A stretch of DNA of 64,000 bases, from assembly GCA_037176705.1 (NCBI GenBank), contig CM073887.1:61093001-61157000 (forward strand), given 5' to 3'. The notes under the pieces are model-generated. The model saw only the letters and a program-made list of their open reading frames with translations, ran no database searches and was not told the DNA's origin. Below, in pieces: positions 46,101 to 56,957 of this stretch. This DNA comes from Molossus alvarezi. Lineage: Eukaryota > Chordata > Mammalia > Chiroptera > Molossidae. A program made the position numbers and the translations under genes. Numbering within the stretch: position 1 is the stretch's first letter; each line of letters opens with the position of its first letter.

Positions 46101-46284
46101 TTCACTTCCAGCAATTCCACTTCTGGGTATTTACCCAAAGGAAACAAAAACACTAATTCAAAAAGATATATGCACCCCTATGTTTATTGCAGCATTATTA
46201 TTATTATTATTTTTAATCCTCACCTGAGGATATATACATTTTTTTTTACATTAATCTTCAGCTAGAACTGGAGGGAGAGAGGGA

Positions 46285-46331
<47 letters not shown>

Positions 46332-49075
46332 CGATGTGAGAGAGACACATCGATTGGTTGTCACTCACACAACCCCAACCAGGGCCAGGGATAAATCGCA
46401 ACTGAGGTACATGCCCTTGGTCAGAATCGAACCCGGGACTCTTTGGTCCACGGGTAATGCTGTTACCACTGAGCCAAACCAGCCAGGGCTATTGCAGCAT
46501 TATTTACAATAGCCAAGACATGGAAGCAACCTATATGTCCATCAATAGATGAATAGATAAAGAAGATGTGGTACATATATATATAATGAAATATTACTCA
46601 GCCCTACAAAGGAATGAAATCCTGCCCTGTCCAGCATGGCTCAGTGGTTAAAGTGTCAGCCCCTGCACCAGAGGGTCACAGGTTCGATTCTTGGTCAAGG
46701 GAACATACTTGTGTTGCAGATTCGATCCCTGGCCCCAGTTGGGGCGTGTGCAGAAATAACAAGTGTTGGTGAGGTTGTCTCTCTCACATCAATGTTTCTC
46801 TCTATCCCCTTCCCTCCCTCCCTTTCACTCTCTGGAAAAAATATTCTGGGGTGAGGATTGACCAAAAAACTACAAAAGGAATGAAATTCTGTCACTTGCA
46901 ACAACATGAATGGAACTTGACAGCCTTCTGCTAAGAAAGAGAAATCAGACAGAGAGAGACAACTACTGTATGATCTCACTCATATGTGGAATCTAAAAAC
47001 AAAATAAAACACTGAACTCATAAATACAGAGAACAGATTGGAGGTTGCCAGAATTAAGGAGTGGGGGTGAAATGAAAAATATACAGATAGGCCCCGGCTG
47101 AGTAGCTCAGTTGGTTAGAGTGCCCTCCCAATGCCAGGAGGATGCAGGTTTGGTCTCCAGTCAGAGCACATACAAGAATCAACCAATGAATGCATAAATA
47201 AGTGGAACAATAAATATGTGTTTCTTTCTCTTTCTCTCTCTCTCAATAAATAAAAAATTAACATAAAATAAATAAAAACAAACAGATAAACTTCTCTTTT
47301 CCAGTTGTGAAATGGGCCCTGCTCTGTAGGGGGATGGGCCCTACCCCTGGGCTCCCACCGCCTCAGTCTTGCCACCTGTCGGTGCTGCCTGCTCGCTGCG
47401 TGCTGCCCACTGCCGTCAGTCACATGGCTTTAGTCCACATGCTGAGGAGGCCTCTAGCCTTCACGCCCAAACCTGCCAGCTCCACCTTCAGCATCACCCA
47501 TCTTGCCATCTCCACAACTTCCACCATCTGGTGTCTGGACTAATGCCGGCTCCTGAATCTCCATGATTTCGCCCTCACGCCCCACATGCTGTTCCTACCA
47601 CTGCAGTTCAAGGGTGTGCCCATGAACACCTGCATCAGGTGGCCACCCTCCCCTGCTCAGAATCCTCCATGGCTCCCACTTTACTCAGAGCAAAAGCTCA
47701 AATCCTTCCTACAGCCCACAAGGCTCTGCAGGAACTGCCCTGTCATTTCCCTGCCCTCATCTCCTCCCGCTCAGCTCCACACTGGCCTTCTCACTGTTCC
47801 TCAAACCCACCGACTGCACTCCCACTTCAGGGCCTTTGCATATGCTATTCCCTCTGCTTGGAATGGCCTTCCCCCAGATCTTTACATGGCTCCTCCCTCA
47901 CCTCCATGTGGTCCTTATTTGAGTGTCACCTTCTCCGTGGGCCTCCCTGTTCACCTTAATTAAAAGTGCAAGGGACCTGTCTTTTGGGACTCAGCAGTCA
48001 GTGCTGCATAAAAGTTTCTCAAATGGACAAATGATTGAACATTTCCTATGCCAGGCTGCCTCCTCCCTCAGACAGTGAGCCCTGGGAGTCAGAGATGCCC
48101 CACTCACCTCTCTCTGCAGCGTCTCCTTCTCTGCCTGGATGCCCTCCAGGGAGGCCTGCATGTGGATTAGCTCGTCCTCACGGCTGCCCAGGGCCAAACG
48201 CAGCCAGGCATTCCTCTCTGCCAGGTGGGCCGCCTCCCTCTGGCAGCTCCCTGCCCCCTCCTGCTCCAGGCAGGGCCTTAGTTCCCCCTGGATTCTGCCT
48301 TCCACCTCCATTGGCCCAAGACAGCTTACGGTCTGGCAGCGCCAGGCGGCAGCTGCAGCCTCCAGTGAGCTGAGAACATGCTGGAGAGTCTGAAACAGGT
48401 CAGGGGCCCCAGGTCCAGGGGGGGCAATCTCCTTTTCCCCGGCGGCTGCCTCTGGGACATGGTGTACTTCTTCTGCAGGCTCATGGGGCCCATCGAGAGC
48501 TGGGGACAGTTCCTTACTAAAGTCCCCATCAGCCTCTTTATCAGTTCTGTGAAGAAGTAAGGGATGGAAGTTTCTGGAAATGAGAACATCTGGAGTGGCT
48601 GGCACACAGGGGCTGTGTCAAGGCTGGGACTGCATCATGCAGGACCTTAAAAATCAGGCTGAGGCAGCCAATGGGGAACCTTGATGTGTGTGTGAGCAGG
48701 GGTGGTGGCAGGGGACACAGGCAGAGCTACAGGTGGGAAAGAGCTAGAGTGGGGGACACAGAGCAAGCGGGCCTTACCTGCTCCTCAGGCTGTGCCCACC
48801 CTCCTCTGCCTTGGAGCCCGGCAGCTCAGGCTTGCTGCTTTCCTGAGATGGCACAGGGCCCAGCTCAGAGCTTCCGCTGGCAGCCTCAGCCTCCTCTGAA
48901 CTTTCTGCCACAGGGTCAAGCTCACCCTTCAAATAAATGACCACCAGGGCTGCCTGAGTAAGGCAGGGTTGGGCCCTGGGGTCCCACTGAGCTGACCGTG
49001 GCAGGGAGGGGGACCACTTACAGTTGGAGCATGCCTCCCTCGCCGGCTTCGGGGCCTAGTGGCCCGGGCACTCAT
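40128..49075 (-). CDS. USHBP1: USH1C-binding protein 1 (harmonin-binding, MCC2)
   Basis: Coiled-coil scaffold, paralogue of MCC, that binds PDZ domains of harmonin (USH1C). Twelve coding exons, in transcript order: 49075-49022, 48926-48778, 48546-48108, 45214-45089, 44651-44515, 44346-44206, 43925-43758, 43215-42966, 42443-42225, 41000-40897, 40677-40555, 40317-40128. The total is 2,100 nt, or 699 residues, against 703 in human. The start is MSARATRPRSRRGRHAP. Heptad-like coiled coil is evident in REAAHLAERNAWLRLALGSR, LMLRLQLVRREKRGLELQEA and RKQEEQRRKLEQQVTLMEAR. The C-terminus ETFL is a class I PDZ ligand, as expected for harmonin binding. No break was found. Introns are rich in SINE and L1. 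Confidence 0.95.
41378..41605 (+). mobile_element. SPIN/URR1-type hAT MITE
   Basis: 228-bp element with terminal inverted repeats CAGTGGTTCTCAACCT and AGGTTGAGAACCGCTG. It is flanked by a perfect 8-bp duplication CTTTAAGC (41370-41377 and 41606-41613). The internal AGGGGTCG/CGACCCCTGTGAAAGGGT signature is that of the SPIN-related hAT family. It lies in a USHBP1 intron and has no coding capacity. Confidence 0.88.
41840..42093 (+). repeat. VES SINE in USHBP1 intron
   Basis: Head CCTAGCCAGTTTGGCTCAGC, with a short internal duplication TGTTGCAGGTTGCAGGTTTG. Confidence 0.9.
43250..43625 (+). repeat. Degenerate ~25-bp minisatellite in USHBP1 intron
   Basis: Many imperfect copies of CATGCCAAC-ATGGTGG-CACCATCAT spaced through the intron between exons 43758 and 43215. 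Units include GGGCACCATTATT, GAACACCATCACACCAATGG and CATGCCAACATGGTGGACGC. Confidence 0.75.
44707..44960 (+). repeat. VES SINE
   Basis: Good head (CTGACCACTTTGGCTCAGCA) and B-box (CGGGTTCGGTTCC). TTAGTACC/TCAGTACC flanks suggest a target duplication. Confidence 0.9.
45469..45496 (-). repeat. VES head fragment
   Basis: ACCACTGAGCAACACCAGCT is the reverse complement of a VES head with no body attached. Confidence 0.55.
45529..45750 (+). repeat. VES-related SINE
   Basis: Subfamily head CCGGCCGGTGTGGCTCAGTG. Flanked by AAAGACAAGAAG and AAAGACAAGGAAG. Confidence 0.9.
45759..45974 (+). repeat. VES SINE
   Basis: Starts at once after the previous flanking repeat and is followed by AAAGACAAAAAAT, so the same target appears to have been used again. 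It lies at the start of an L1 fragment. Confidence 0.9.
46206..46489 (-). repeat. VES SINE nested in L1
   Basis: Flanked by ATTGCAGCATTATT on both sides. The body carries a (GA)n run of about 45 bp at 46282-46326. Confidence 0.92.
46624..46873 (+). repeat. VES SINE nested in L1
   Basis: Flanked by AAAGGAATGAAATCCTG and AAAGGAATGAAATTCTG, a 17-bp duplication with one change. Confidence 0.92.
47091..47280 (+). repeat. tRNA-derived SINE, variant head
   Basis: The head GGCTGAGTAGCTCAGTTGGT differs from the other copies and keeps a good pol III A-box. The tail is (TCTC)n then AATAAATAAAA. ACAGATA flanks both ends. Confidence 0.8.
47640..47970 (+). repeat. L2 LINE fragment
   Basis: CTCCACACTGGCCTTCTCAC, TCAGGGCCTTTGCATATGCT, CTGCTTGGAATGGCCTTCCC and GAGTGTCACCTTCTCCGTGG match the L2 3' end in order. 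Confidence 0.75.
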
Positions 49076-50089
49076 TGTTGTCCAGAAATCAGTGACCTCT
49101 GAATCCCTCCCTTTGTACCCCCTAAAACCACAGCCTGATCTCAACTCTTGCCTTTGTTGTCCTGGCAAATCACAGCCTCAATTTCCTCTTCTGTGAAACG
49201 GGCATTGATTTACCCCCTCCAGAAGGGGTCTTCAGTCACATTTAAATGCCCTTTTGACAGACAGCTCACTATCAACCAAAGTTGCCCTGACCTCCCCGTT
49301 CTCTTCTGCTTCCTTTATAGTTCACTGCCTTGGTGGTCCCCTCCCTTCCCCATCTGGGCCTAGGACAAGGACGTCAAGAGTCCTCTCTCTTCGCCATTGC
49401 CCTCCCTAACCAGAGGACCCGATCCTGGGGTTGGGTCCCCTCGGCCCACTCTACTTCTCTGTTCCTCCAGGAGCACCTTGGTCAGAGGCCTGAGTCCCGG
49501 GACACCCTTGGGGTCACTCTGGCCACTGCCCGCTCAGGCTTGGGCTGCCTAGGCTGGCCTAGGAGGAGCCAGGAAACAGGAAGCCCCCTCCCCTGGTCAT
49601 ATGACTTGTTATTGTGCAGTTTCCTTCTCAAGGACAATGCCTTCCTCCAGTCCCAGCAGGGGACATGTGTCCAGCTCCTGAGATATCTGTCCCTTCTCAC
49701 CTCAGCCTCTGAAGCAATGGTTCTTCCACTTCTGAGCCATTTTTCTTGTCTGTAAAATGGGGGATAAATATAGCATTTACCTACAGTGTCACGACGTTTT
49801 AACAAGAAATTTGCTCATGGCCAGTAACCATTAGGGAAATGAACCATAAAACTCAGCTCACTTTATGAACACTCCTTGTTCTCTCTTACCATCCCTTCTC
49901 TGCCTCCTCTGCCAGCTGCTATTTCTCCTACATAAATGCTGAATTCCTCGGAGCCTACATGGTTCCTACATCATGCCCATTTTTCCTGTATCCACTTCTA
50001 ATGGGCTTTCTTGTCTACTCCCATAGTCACAGCCCAAGCCTCTCTTGTCCCACATTGATGCCAGCCCAGCCCCCACTCTGGGTTCCTCA

Positions 50090-50480
50090 ACCTCCCACCC
50101 CTGTCTACTCCCTTCCCCACCCAGGCCCTAGAGACAGAGGTCTGATTATTCGCTTCCCTTGCTCACACACCCTCTGTGACTCCCCATTGCCCTTGGGAAA
50201 CATTTCAAATTCTTCAACCTGGCATTAAAAGCCTTTAGAAATTATACCTGCTCCTTGCACCCATGTATACTCCATACTATAGCCATGATGGTGCCCTCCA
50301 CGAACAGTTGAAAGTTCTCAATTCTCTCACACTCCCAGGCCTTTGGTCATACTTTAACCTCTGCCTGAAACACCCTATCCTTCCTTCTGCACTTGTATTA
50401 GCTGTGCAGAGACTGGAGTAGCCTGACTCTTCCTGGTCCCTCTGACAGCTTCTAGGAGGCTAAATCTTCCTGCTTATGGA
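50090..50480 (+). repeat. L2-like LINE fragment
   Basis: CTCACACACCCTCTGTGACT, CATTTCAAATTCTTCAACCT and AACCTCTGCCTGAAACACCC resemble L2, more diverged than the copy near 47.8 kb. Confidence 0.5.
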
Positions 50481-50619
50481 GAGAGAGATAAATTATACCT
50501 TTCTGACTAGGGGGTACCCAGGGGCATTGAAATCCTCACTCTTTCTTTTTTTTCGCCTCCTCCCTACCACCTACCCTCTGACAAACCCACCGCCCACCCG
50601 ATCCCCTCACTCTTTCATT

Positions 50620-50876
50620 GTTGTTGTCAATCATCACCCAAGGATATTTTTCCATTGATTTTTTTTTTTTTTTTTTTTTTTAAGAGACAGTGAAGGAAGG
50701 GAGGAAGGAAAGGGGAGGAGAGAGAGAGAGAGCTGGATGTAAGAGAGACACATCAATGGGTTGTTTCCTGCACGCTCCCCAGTCAGGGCCAGGGATTGAA
50801 TCTGCAACACAGGAATCAACCCACAAGCCTTCGGTGCAAGTCTGACTCTCTAACCACTGGCCCACACCAGCCAGGG
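50620..50876 (-). repeat. VES SINE
   Basis: Long T tract (50658-50682). GAAATCCTCACTCTT occurs before the insertion (50528-50543) and directly after it, so the inserted unit may include about 80 bp of other sequence. Confidence 0.85.
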
Positions 50877-51850
50877 TGAAATCCTCACTCTTAAGCATTG
50901 CTCTAGCCACTCCCCGGCTCTTCCAAGCTTCCAGACCTTGTCCAGTAACTTTCTTCTGCCAGGAATGCCTTTTTCCCTCTTGTTCTTCCAGCATATTCTC
51001 CATCCTTCAAGGCTCAGTCTACACACCTCCTCCTGACTGTCATTAAACCAGAGCCTGGCTGATGTGGGCAGGCTTAACTGACTCTTACAAATAAAGAAAC
51101 TGAGGCTTACGATATTCTTTTCCCCATTAAACTTTGTTTTAGTGGTTCTCAAAATTCTGTCACAGATTTTTGGTCAAGTCATTTCCATTGAAGGGTATTG
51201 GTTTTAAAAACAAATAACCTAAAAATTGCCACACAAAAGAACCCATCTGACCCACAAAATGTTCTCCTTTCCTTCTGAAGGATTTATGATGCATTGTAGT
51301 CAATAATCAGTCTTTTACTATTAAACTTAAATGGTCAATTGAGACAAACAGTTCGGAGACCATTCTTCCACCAGGTAGGTGGCAGGTATTGGGGATAATA
51401 TTCATTTAGCCTTCTGAGCTTTCCGGGTAGACTTGGTGACTTTACCAGCTCTAGCTGCCTTTTTCTCCACTGCTTTGATGACACCCACAGCAACTGTCTG
51501 TCTCATGTCACAAACAGCAAAAGGGCCCATGGAAGGATAGTCAGAGAAACTCTCAATATACACGGGCTTGCCAGGAACCATATCAACAATGGCAGTATCA
51601 TCAGATTTCAAAATTTTTGGGTCATCTTCAAGCTTTTTCCCAGAATGATGATCAATCTACTCCTTCAGCTCAGCAAATCTGCAAGCACTGTGAGCTGTGT
51701 GACAATCCAGCACAGGTGCGTATCCAGCACTGTTTTGGTCTGGATGGTTCAGGATAATCACCTGAATGGTGAAGGCAGCTGCTTCTATTAGTGGGTTATT
51801 TTTCTGTTACCAGCCACACTGTCATGATGAACATGTTTGACAGACACATT

Positions 51851-52124
51851 TTTTCTTTTTCCAACTCTCACCTGAGGACATTTTTTTTCCCCCTATTTAT
51901 CTTCAGATAGAGTAGGAGGGAGGGAGAGAGAGGGGGAGATAGAGGTAGAGGGAGAGAGAAACATCAACGTGAGAGGGCCACATTGACTGGTTGCCTCCTG
52001 CATGACCCTGACTAGGGCCAGGGATGAACGGCAACTGAAGTATGTGCCCTTGACCGGAATTGAACCCGCGACCCATTGATCCATGGGCCAGCGCTCTAAC
52101 CACTGCTCCGAAAACAGGGCAGGG
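51851..52124 (-). repeat. VES SINE in EEF1A1 pseudogene
   Basis: ACAGACACATT flanks both sides within the pseudogene sequence. Confidence 0.93.
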
Positions 52125-52544
52125 CAACAGACACATTCTTGACATTGAAGCCCACGTTGCCCTCAGGAAGAGTTTCACTCAATGCTTCATGGTGCATTTC
52201 AATAGACTTTCATTTATTTCAGTTGTAACATTGACTGGAGCAAAGGTGAACACCAGGCTGGGTTTGAGAATGCTAGTCTCTACTCGATCTACAGGGACAG
52301 TACCGATACCACCAATTCTGTAGACATCCTGGAAGGGCAGATGTAAGAGTTTGTCAGTTGGATGAACTGGTGGCAGGATGCAATTTAGAGTTTCAAGCAT
52401 GATTCCACTGGCATTGCCATCTTTATGGATGAATTTCCATTTCTTGAACCAAGGCATGTTAGCACTTGGCTCCAGCATGTTGCCACCTTTCCAACCAGAA
52501 ATTGGCACAAATGCTACTGTATCGGGGTTGTAGCCAATTTTCTT

Positions 52545-52779
52545 TTTCTTTTTCTTATTATTTTGCATTTATCTTCAGATAGAGCGGGAGGGAGAGAGGG
52601 AGGAAGAGAGAGGAGAAACATCAATGTGAGAGAGACACATTGAGTGGCTGCCACCCACACGACACCAACCGGGGTCGGGGACAAACTGCAACCAAGGTAC
52701 ATGCCCTTAGCGGGAACTGAACCCGAGCCTCTCTCTGGACCGCAGGCCGACACTCTAACCGCTGAGCCAAACCGGCCAG
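52545..52779 (-). repeat. VES SINE in EEF1A1 pseudogene
   Basis: AGCCAATTTTCTT flanks both sides. The head is close to consensus (GCTGAGCCAAACCGGCCA). Confidence 0.93.
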
Positions 52780-52971
52780 AAGCCAATTTTCTTAATATAG
52801 GTGCTCACTTCATTTATGATTTTCTCCTATCTCTTCTGGTTGTACGATGACTCAGTGGAATCCATTTTGTTAACACCAACAGTTAGTTGTTTCACACCCA
52901 GTGTGTAAGCCAGAAGGGCATGCTCACAGGTTTGCGTTCGTGGAGTTATCTGCTTAAAATTCACCAACCCA

Positions 52972-53222
52972 CCCTGGCTGCTTTGGCTCAGCAGTTGAAG
53001 CGTTGACCCACAGACCAAAAAGCCACCGGTTCGATTCCTGGTGAAGGGCATGTACATCGGTTGCAGGTTCAATATCTGGCCCTGGTCAGGGTTGTGCAGG
53101 AGGCAACCAATCGATGTGTCTCTCTCACATCAATGTTTCTCTAGCTCTCCCTTCCTTCTTCCCTCCCACTCTATCTAAAAACCAATGGAAAAATACCCTC
53201 GGGTGAGAATTAGAAAAAAAAA
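52972..53222 (+). repeat. VES SINE in EEF1A1 pseudogene
   Basis: The only copy of the pseudogene group in plus orientation; head CCTGGCTGCTTTGGCTCAGC. Confidence 0.9.
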
Positions 53223-53293
53223 GTCCCCAGCCCCAGCAACAACAATCAAGATGGCATAGTCAGCCTGAGATGTGCTTGTAATCATGTTTTTTG

Positions 53294-53541
53294 TGTTTTT
53301 TTTATCCTCACCCGAGGACATTTTTCCATTTTTTTGTTCAGATAGAGCGGGAGGGAGAGAGAGGAAGAGAGAGAGAGAGAAACATCGATGTGAAGGGACA
53401 CATCGAGTGGCTGCCACCCGCACGACCAACCAGGCACGGGGACAAACTGCAACCGAGGTACGTGCCCTTAGCGGGAACCGAACCTGGGTCTCTCTGTACC
53501 GCAGGCCGATGCTTCAACCGCTGAGCCAAACCGGCCAGGGC
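53294..53541 (-). repeat. VES SINE in EEF1A1 pseudogene
   Basis: TGTAATCATGTTTTTT flanks both sides exactly, which marks a recent insertion. Confidence 0.94.
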
Positions 53542-53929
53542 TGTAATCATGTTTTTTATAGTCTCTGTGTCTTGGGACGTCAGTGATGGTCACATAATAC
53601 TTACTGGTCTCAAATTTCCATAGGGAGGTATCAGTGATGCATGCTCATGTTCAGCTTTTAGTTTATTTATCCAAGACCCAGGCATACTTGAATTGAAGGA
53701 GTCCTTTCCTTTCTCAGTAGCTTCCTCATATTTTTTTGATCTTTCTTTTGTCCATCTCACCACATTTGTAGATCAGATGATCAGTAGTGGTAGACTTGCT
53801 GGAATCTACATGTCCAATGACAACGATGTTGATATGAGTCTTTTCCTTTCCCATTTTGGCTTATATTTAGCAGTGGTTTTCATGATACCCATGTGCTGGT
53901 GGCAAACACTGCGAAAAAGTCCCAGTAGC

Positions 53930-54161
53930 TTTTTTAAATCCTCACCCGAGGATATTTTTCTATTTATCTTCAGATAGAATGGGAGAGAGGGAGAGAGAGA
54001 AACATTGACATGAAAAGGACACATTGACTGGTTGCCTCCCTCAGGACCCGACCAGGGCAGGGGACGAACGGCAACCGAGGTACCTGCCCTTGACAGGAAT
54101 CGAATTGGCGAGTCATTGGTCTGTGGGCCAATGCTCTAACCACTGAGCAACCAGCCAGGGC
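53930..54161 (-). repeat. VES SINE at pseudogene 5' edge
   Basis: Begins within a few bases of the EEF1A1-derived 5' UTR end. Head CACTGAGCAACCAGCCAGGG. Confidence 0.9.
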
Positions 54162-54177
54162 AACAGTTGTTTAATTT

Positions 54178-54440
54178 TTTTATTTTTATTTTTTCATCCT
54201 CACCAGAGGACATTTTTTCCATTTTTTGTTCAGATAGAGTGGGAGGGAGAGAGAGGAAGAGAGAGAGAGAGAGAGAAACATTGACATGAAAGGGACACAT
54301 CAAGTGGCTGCCTCCCGCACAACCCAAACAGGGCCAGGGACAAACTGCAACCGAGGTACGTGCTCTTAGCAGGAACCGAACCCGGGTCTCTCTGAACCGC
54401 AGTCTGACGCTCTAACCACTGGGCAAAACCAACCAGGGTG
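54178..54440 (-). repeat. VES SINE
   Basis: ACAGTTGTTT flanks both sides. Second of five SINEs in a row from 53.9 to 55.45 kb. Confidence 0.92.
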
Positions 54441-54524
54441 CCACAGTTGTTTTTAAATAGTTTTGGGACTTAGGGGAGAACTGTGCATGAAAAAGAAAGT
54501 GTAGTTTGAAATAGTTCTGGCTTA

Positions 54525-54644
54525 GCTTTTTTTAAAAATTTTTTTATTTAATTTATTGGGGTGACTGGTTAATAAAAGTATATAGGTTTCAGGCATATAA
54601 TTCTACAATACATCATCTGTTCACCACCTCAAGTCTTCTATTTT
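54525..54644 (-). repeat. L1 3'-UTR fragment
   Basis: TTTATTGGGGTGACTGGTTA and CAATACATCATCTGTTCACC are a common laurasiatherian L1 segment. Confidence 0.65.
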
Positions 54645-54866
54645 TTAAAATATATTTTTATTGATTTTTTTTTTTAGAGCGAGAGGAAGGGAGAGAGTGA
54701 TAGAAACATCAATGTGAGAGAGAAACATTGATTGATTGGCTGCCTCCAGCACATCCCCTACTGGGGATCGAGCCCACAACATGGGTGTGTGCCCTGCCCG
54801 GGAATCGAACCGGATCCTCTCAGTCCACGGGACATCGCTCAATCCATTGAGCCACACTGGCTGGGC
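54645..54866 (-). repeat. VES-related SINE
   Basis: TTATTGATTTTTTTTTTTAG subfamily; head TTGAGCCACACTGGCTGGGC. Confidence 0.88.
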
Positions 54867-54869
54867 AGC

Positions 54870-55157
54870 ATTTTTTTTTTTTTTCAATCCTCACCAGAGG
54901 ATTTTTTTTTCTCCCATTTATATTTAGAGAGAGTGGAAGGGAGGGGTGAGAGAGGATGGGAAAGGGAGGGAGAGGCCGACATTGATAGGAGAAAGACGTG
55001 TCAATTGGTTGCCTCCTGTATGTGCCCTCAACCAGGCGGGATCTGAGGGGCCATGATCGAACCTGCAACCCAGGTACATGCCCTTGACTGGGAATCGAAC
55101 CTGCGACCCTTGTTTGCCTGGGCCATGCTCTAAGTACTGAGCCATGCCAGCCAGGGC
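54870..55157 (-). repeat. VES SINE
   Basis: Contains a partial internal duplication of the CTGCAACCCAGGTACATGCC region, so it is slightly long. Confidence 0.88.
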
Positions 55158-55189
55158 TGTCTTAGTATATACCTATGTATGTATTTATT

Positions 55190-55264
55190 TTCAAATCCTC
55201 ACCAGAGGATATTTTTTCCATTGATTTTTAGAGAGAGTGGAGGGGAGGGAGAAAGAGGGGAAGG

Positions 55265-55312
<48 letters not shown>

Positions 55313-55447
55313 GATGTGAGAGACACACCGATTGGTTTCCTCCACATGGAACCTGCAACCTAGGTACATGTTCTTGACCTGAAATCGAACCCAGGACCCT
55401 TCTGTGGTAGGGCTGACGCTCTAACCTCTGAACCACACCGCCTAGGG
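55190..55447 (-). repeat. VES SINE with (GA)n
   Basis: Carries a (GA)n run at 55266-55306. The head reads CTGAACCACACCGCCTAGGG. Confidence 0.88.
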
Positions 55448-55729
55448 CTGTGTTTTTTATTTTTATTTTTTTGCAAAATACATATTAAATAAGGAAAATT
55501 AAGTAATTGGGAGCGTCCTTGGGTCTGGGCCACGCCCACCTTAGTCGGCAAAAGCCTCTAAAATCCCGCCCAGTCCCGTCATACTCAGCCTTTCACCTTG
55601 CAAGCTAGGCCTTCTCCATCTCTCTGAGCCTGGTCCGTGCAAACCCACCCCACGCTTCATCCCAACCCATCACCGTAGAAACGCAGACCCGGCATAGTCT
55701 GATTCGGCCTGAAACAAAAACTCCGCCTC

Positions 55730-55960
55730 GTTTTGCTTTTAGCCAATCACACTCCAGCTCCCGCCCCATTTAGCCTACTCGGTCCATCGCCTTCCAAATC
55801 TCACCTCGTAGCAGAGTCCCAGCCTATCAGCTTCCAAGGCTCTTCAGCCACATCCAGTTCATCTTTCCACTCGCCCGGCGGTTTGCCGAACTACTTTTCC
55901 CAGGAGGCGTCGCGGCCGCGCCGCGCCACATCCGGTTGCGAAGATGGCGGCTTTCTAGCG
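55730..55960 (+). promoter_or_regulatory. BABAM1: BABAM1 promoter (CCAAT, ZNF143-like, YY1 motifs)
   Basis: TATA-less housekeeping promoter. It has CCAAT at about 55743, AACTACTTTTCCCAGGAGGC at 55889-55908, which resembles the ZNF143/SBS element, an ETS-like CATCCGG at about 55929-55935, and a perfect YY1 motif AAGATGGCGGC at 55941-55951. The probable first, non-coding exon ends at 55996 before GTGAGC. The YY1-type ATG opens a 4-codon upstream ORF (55944-55958). Confidence 0.65.
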
Positions 55961-56957
55961 AGTCGGAAACCCAGTCGGAGGGAGGCTTAGGCTACGGTGA
56001 GCAGAAGTTGGGTGTTGAAAGCTTGCGGGGCTCGTTTCTCGATGCCTAGCTCCCGTAGCCCTAGAGATCTAGCCCCTCGTCTCCCCTGAATCTTCCATTT
56101 CCAGCTCTGATTTCTCCTGCAGTCTAGCCTCCATCCCTCTTATTGCAGCTAATTCCTTGGGTTGTGAGGACCGCAAGGCGCTCAGAGACCATCCCTGGCA
56201 GCCCGCACCCATTGCCCAATTTGGTAGGCTGTTTCATTGGCTTCCTGTCCTTTCCTCAAAGAGGCCTGTAACACCCAGATCCGCGCCCCTCCCTTGTGTA
56301 GACACTCCCGTGTACAGAGAGCTCCTAGGCAGTCCAGAGCCCACTGGGGAGAATTGTTATTCCTTTATTACTCCTTTATTCACCGAAACAGTTTCAGTTT
56401 CAGGTCACAGAAAACCCAACTCAACCTGTCTTTTAAGCAAGAAAGGGGAGTTAGTGGCTTATAGACTGGTTCCAGGTGTAGCTGGATCTAGGTGCTCAGA
56501 AGTCTGCTGTTCTCAGTGTGAGCATCACTCAGGCAGGCTCTTTCGCCTCTTGGAGGCTAAAGAGGCTCCTAGCAGCACTCGACTTGTATCTTCTCAGCTC
56601 TGCAACTCTAAGGAGCCCCTCTCCCCTAAGAGCACTATTGGAAGTCTCAGAGCTGTTCCTCACCAGCCTGTATTGGGTCATGTCCCCATATCTGAGCTCT
56701 TCACAGTAGTCAGTTGTAGTCACTGGCTGAGGGTGGGGGTGGCACTACAGAAAAAAATGGGAGGCTATTATCTTAAGTCAGAGTGGATGCTTGGCTGATA
56801 AGTGTACAGGATGAGGAAACTGAGGCCCTGAGAGGAGTGATTCATAGTCAGTAAGCAACGAGTACCCTGTCCTGCTAGGTAACCAAATGTTTCTGAAACC
56901 CCTAAGAGCAGGATTCTGGCTTCCCCCATCCCTGCTTCATCCAGCCACTCAGGAGTC

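Larger units (their letters stand above)
45975..47090 (+). mobile_element. L1 3' fragment with two nested SINEs
   Basis: ORF2-end and 3' UTR sequence (GTTGGTGAGGATGTGGAGAA, TTTATTGCAGCATTATTTAC after joining, TATGATCTCACTCATATGTG). VES copies at 46206-46489 and 46624-46873 interrupt it. Lies in the USHBP1 intron between 48108 and 45214. Confidence 0.85.
49076..51110. other. USHBP1: Region upstream of USHBP1
   Basis: Contains the USHBP1 5' flank without a clear CpG island, an MIR remnant near 49685-49800, L2-like sequence at 50090-50480, and a VES SINE at 50620-50876. I see no coding exon. Confidence 0.45.
51120..53925 (-). pseudogene. EEF1A1P: EEF1A1 processed pseudogene, split by SINEs
   Basis: Intronless retrocopy of translation elongation factor 1-alpha. 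It includes 5' UTR sequence (53925-53855), the ATG at 53854-53852 ([18 protein letters not shown]), the stop at 51404-51402 after KAQKAK, and a long conserved 3' UTR to about 51120. It is dead: the P-loop reads GHVDSSKS, where the parent has G for the second S; there is an in-frame TGA soon after the start (KKI-stop) and a TAG near 51660 in LKE-stop-ID. VES SINEs at 51851-52124, 52545-52779, 52972-53222 and 53294-53541 interrupt it. Recognisable pieces include [20 protein letters not shown] and [16 protein letters not shown]. Confidence 0.95.

Noticed and set aside
51402..53854. Functional EEF1A gene
   Set aside because: No introns, internal stops, an altered P-loop, and four SINEs within the coding part.
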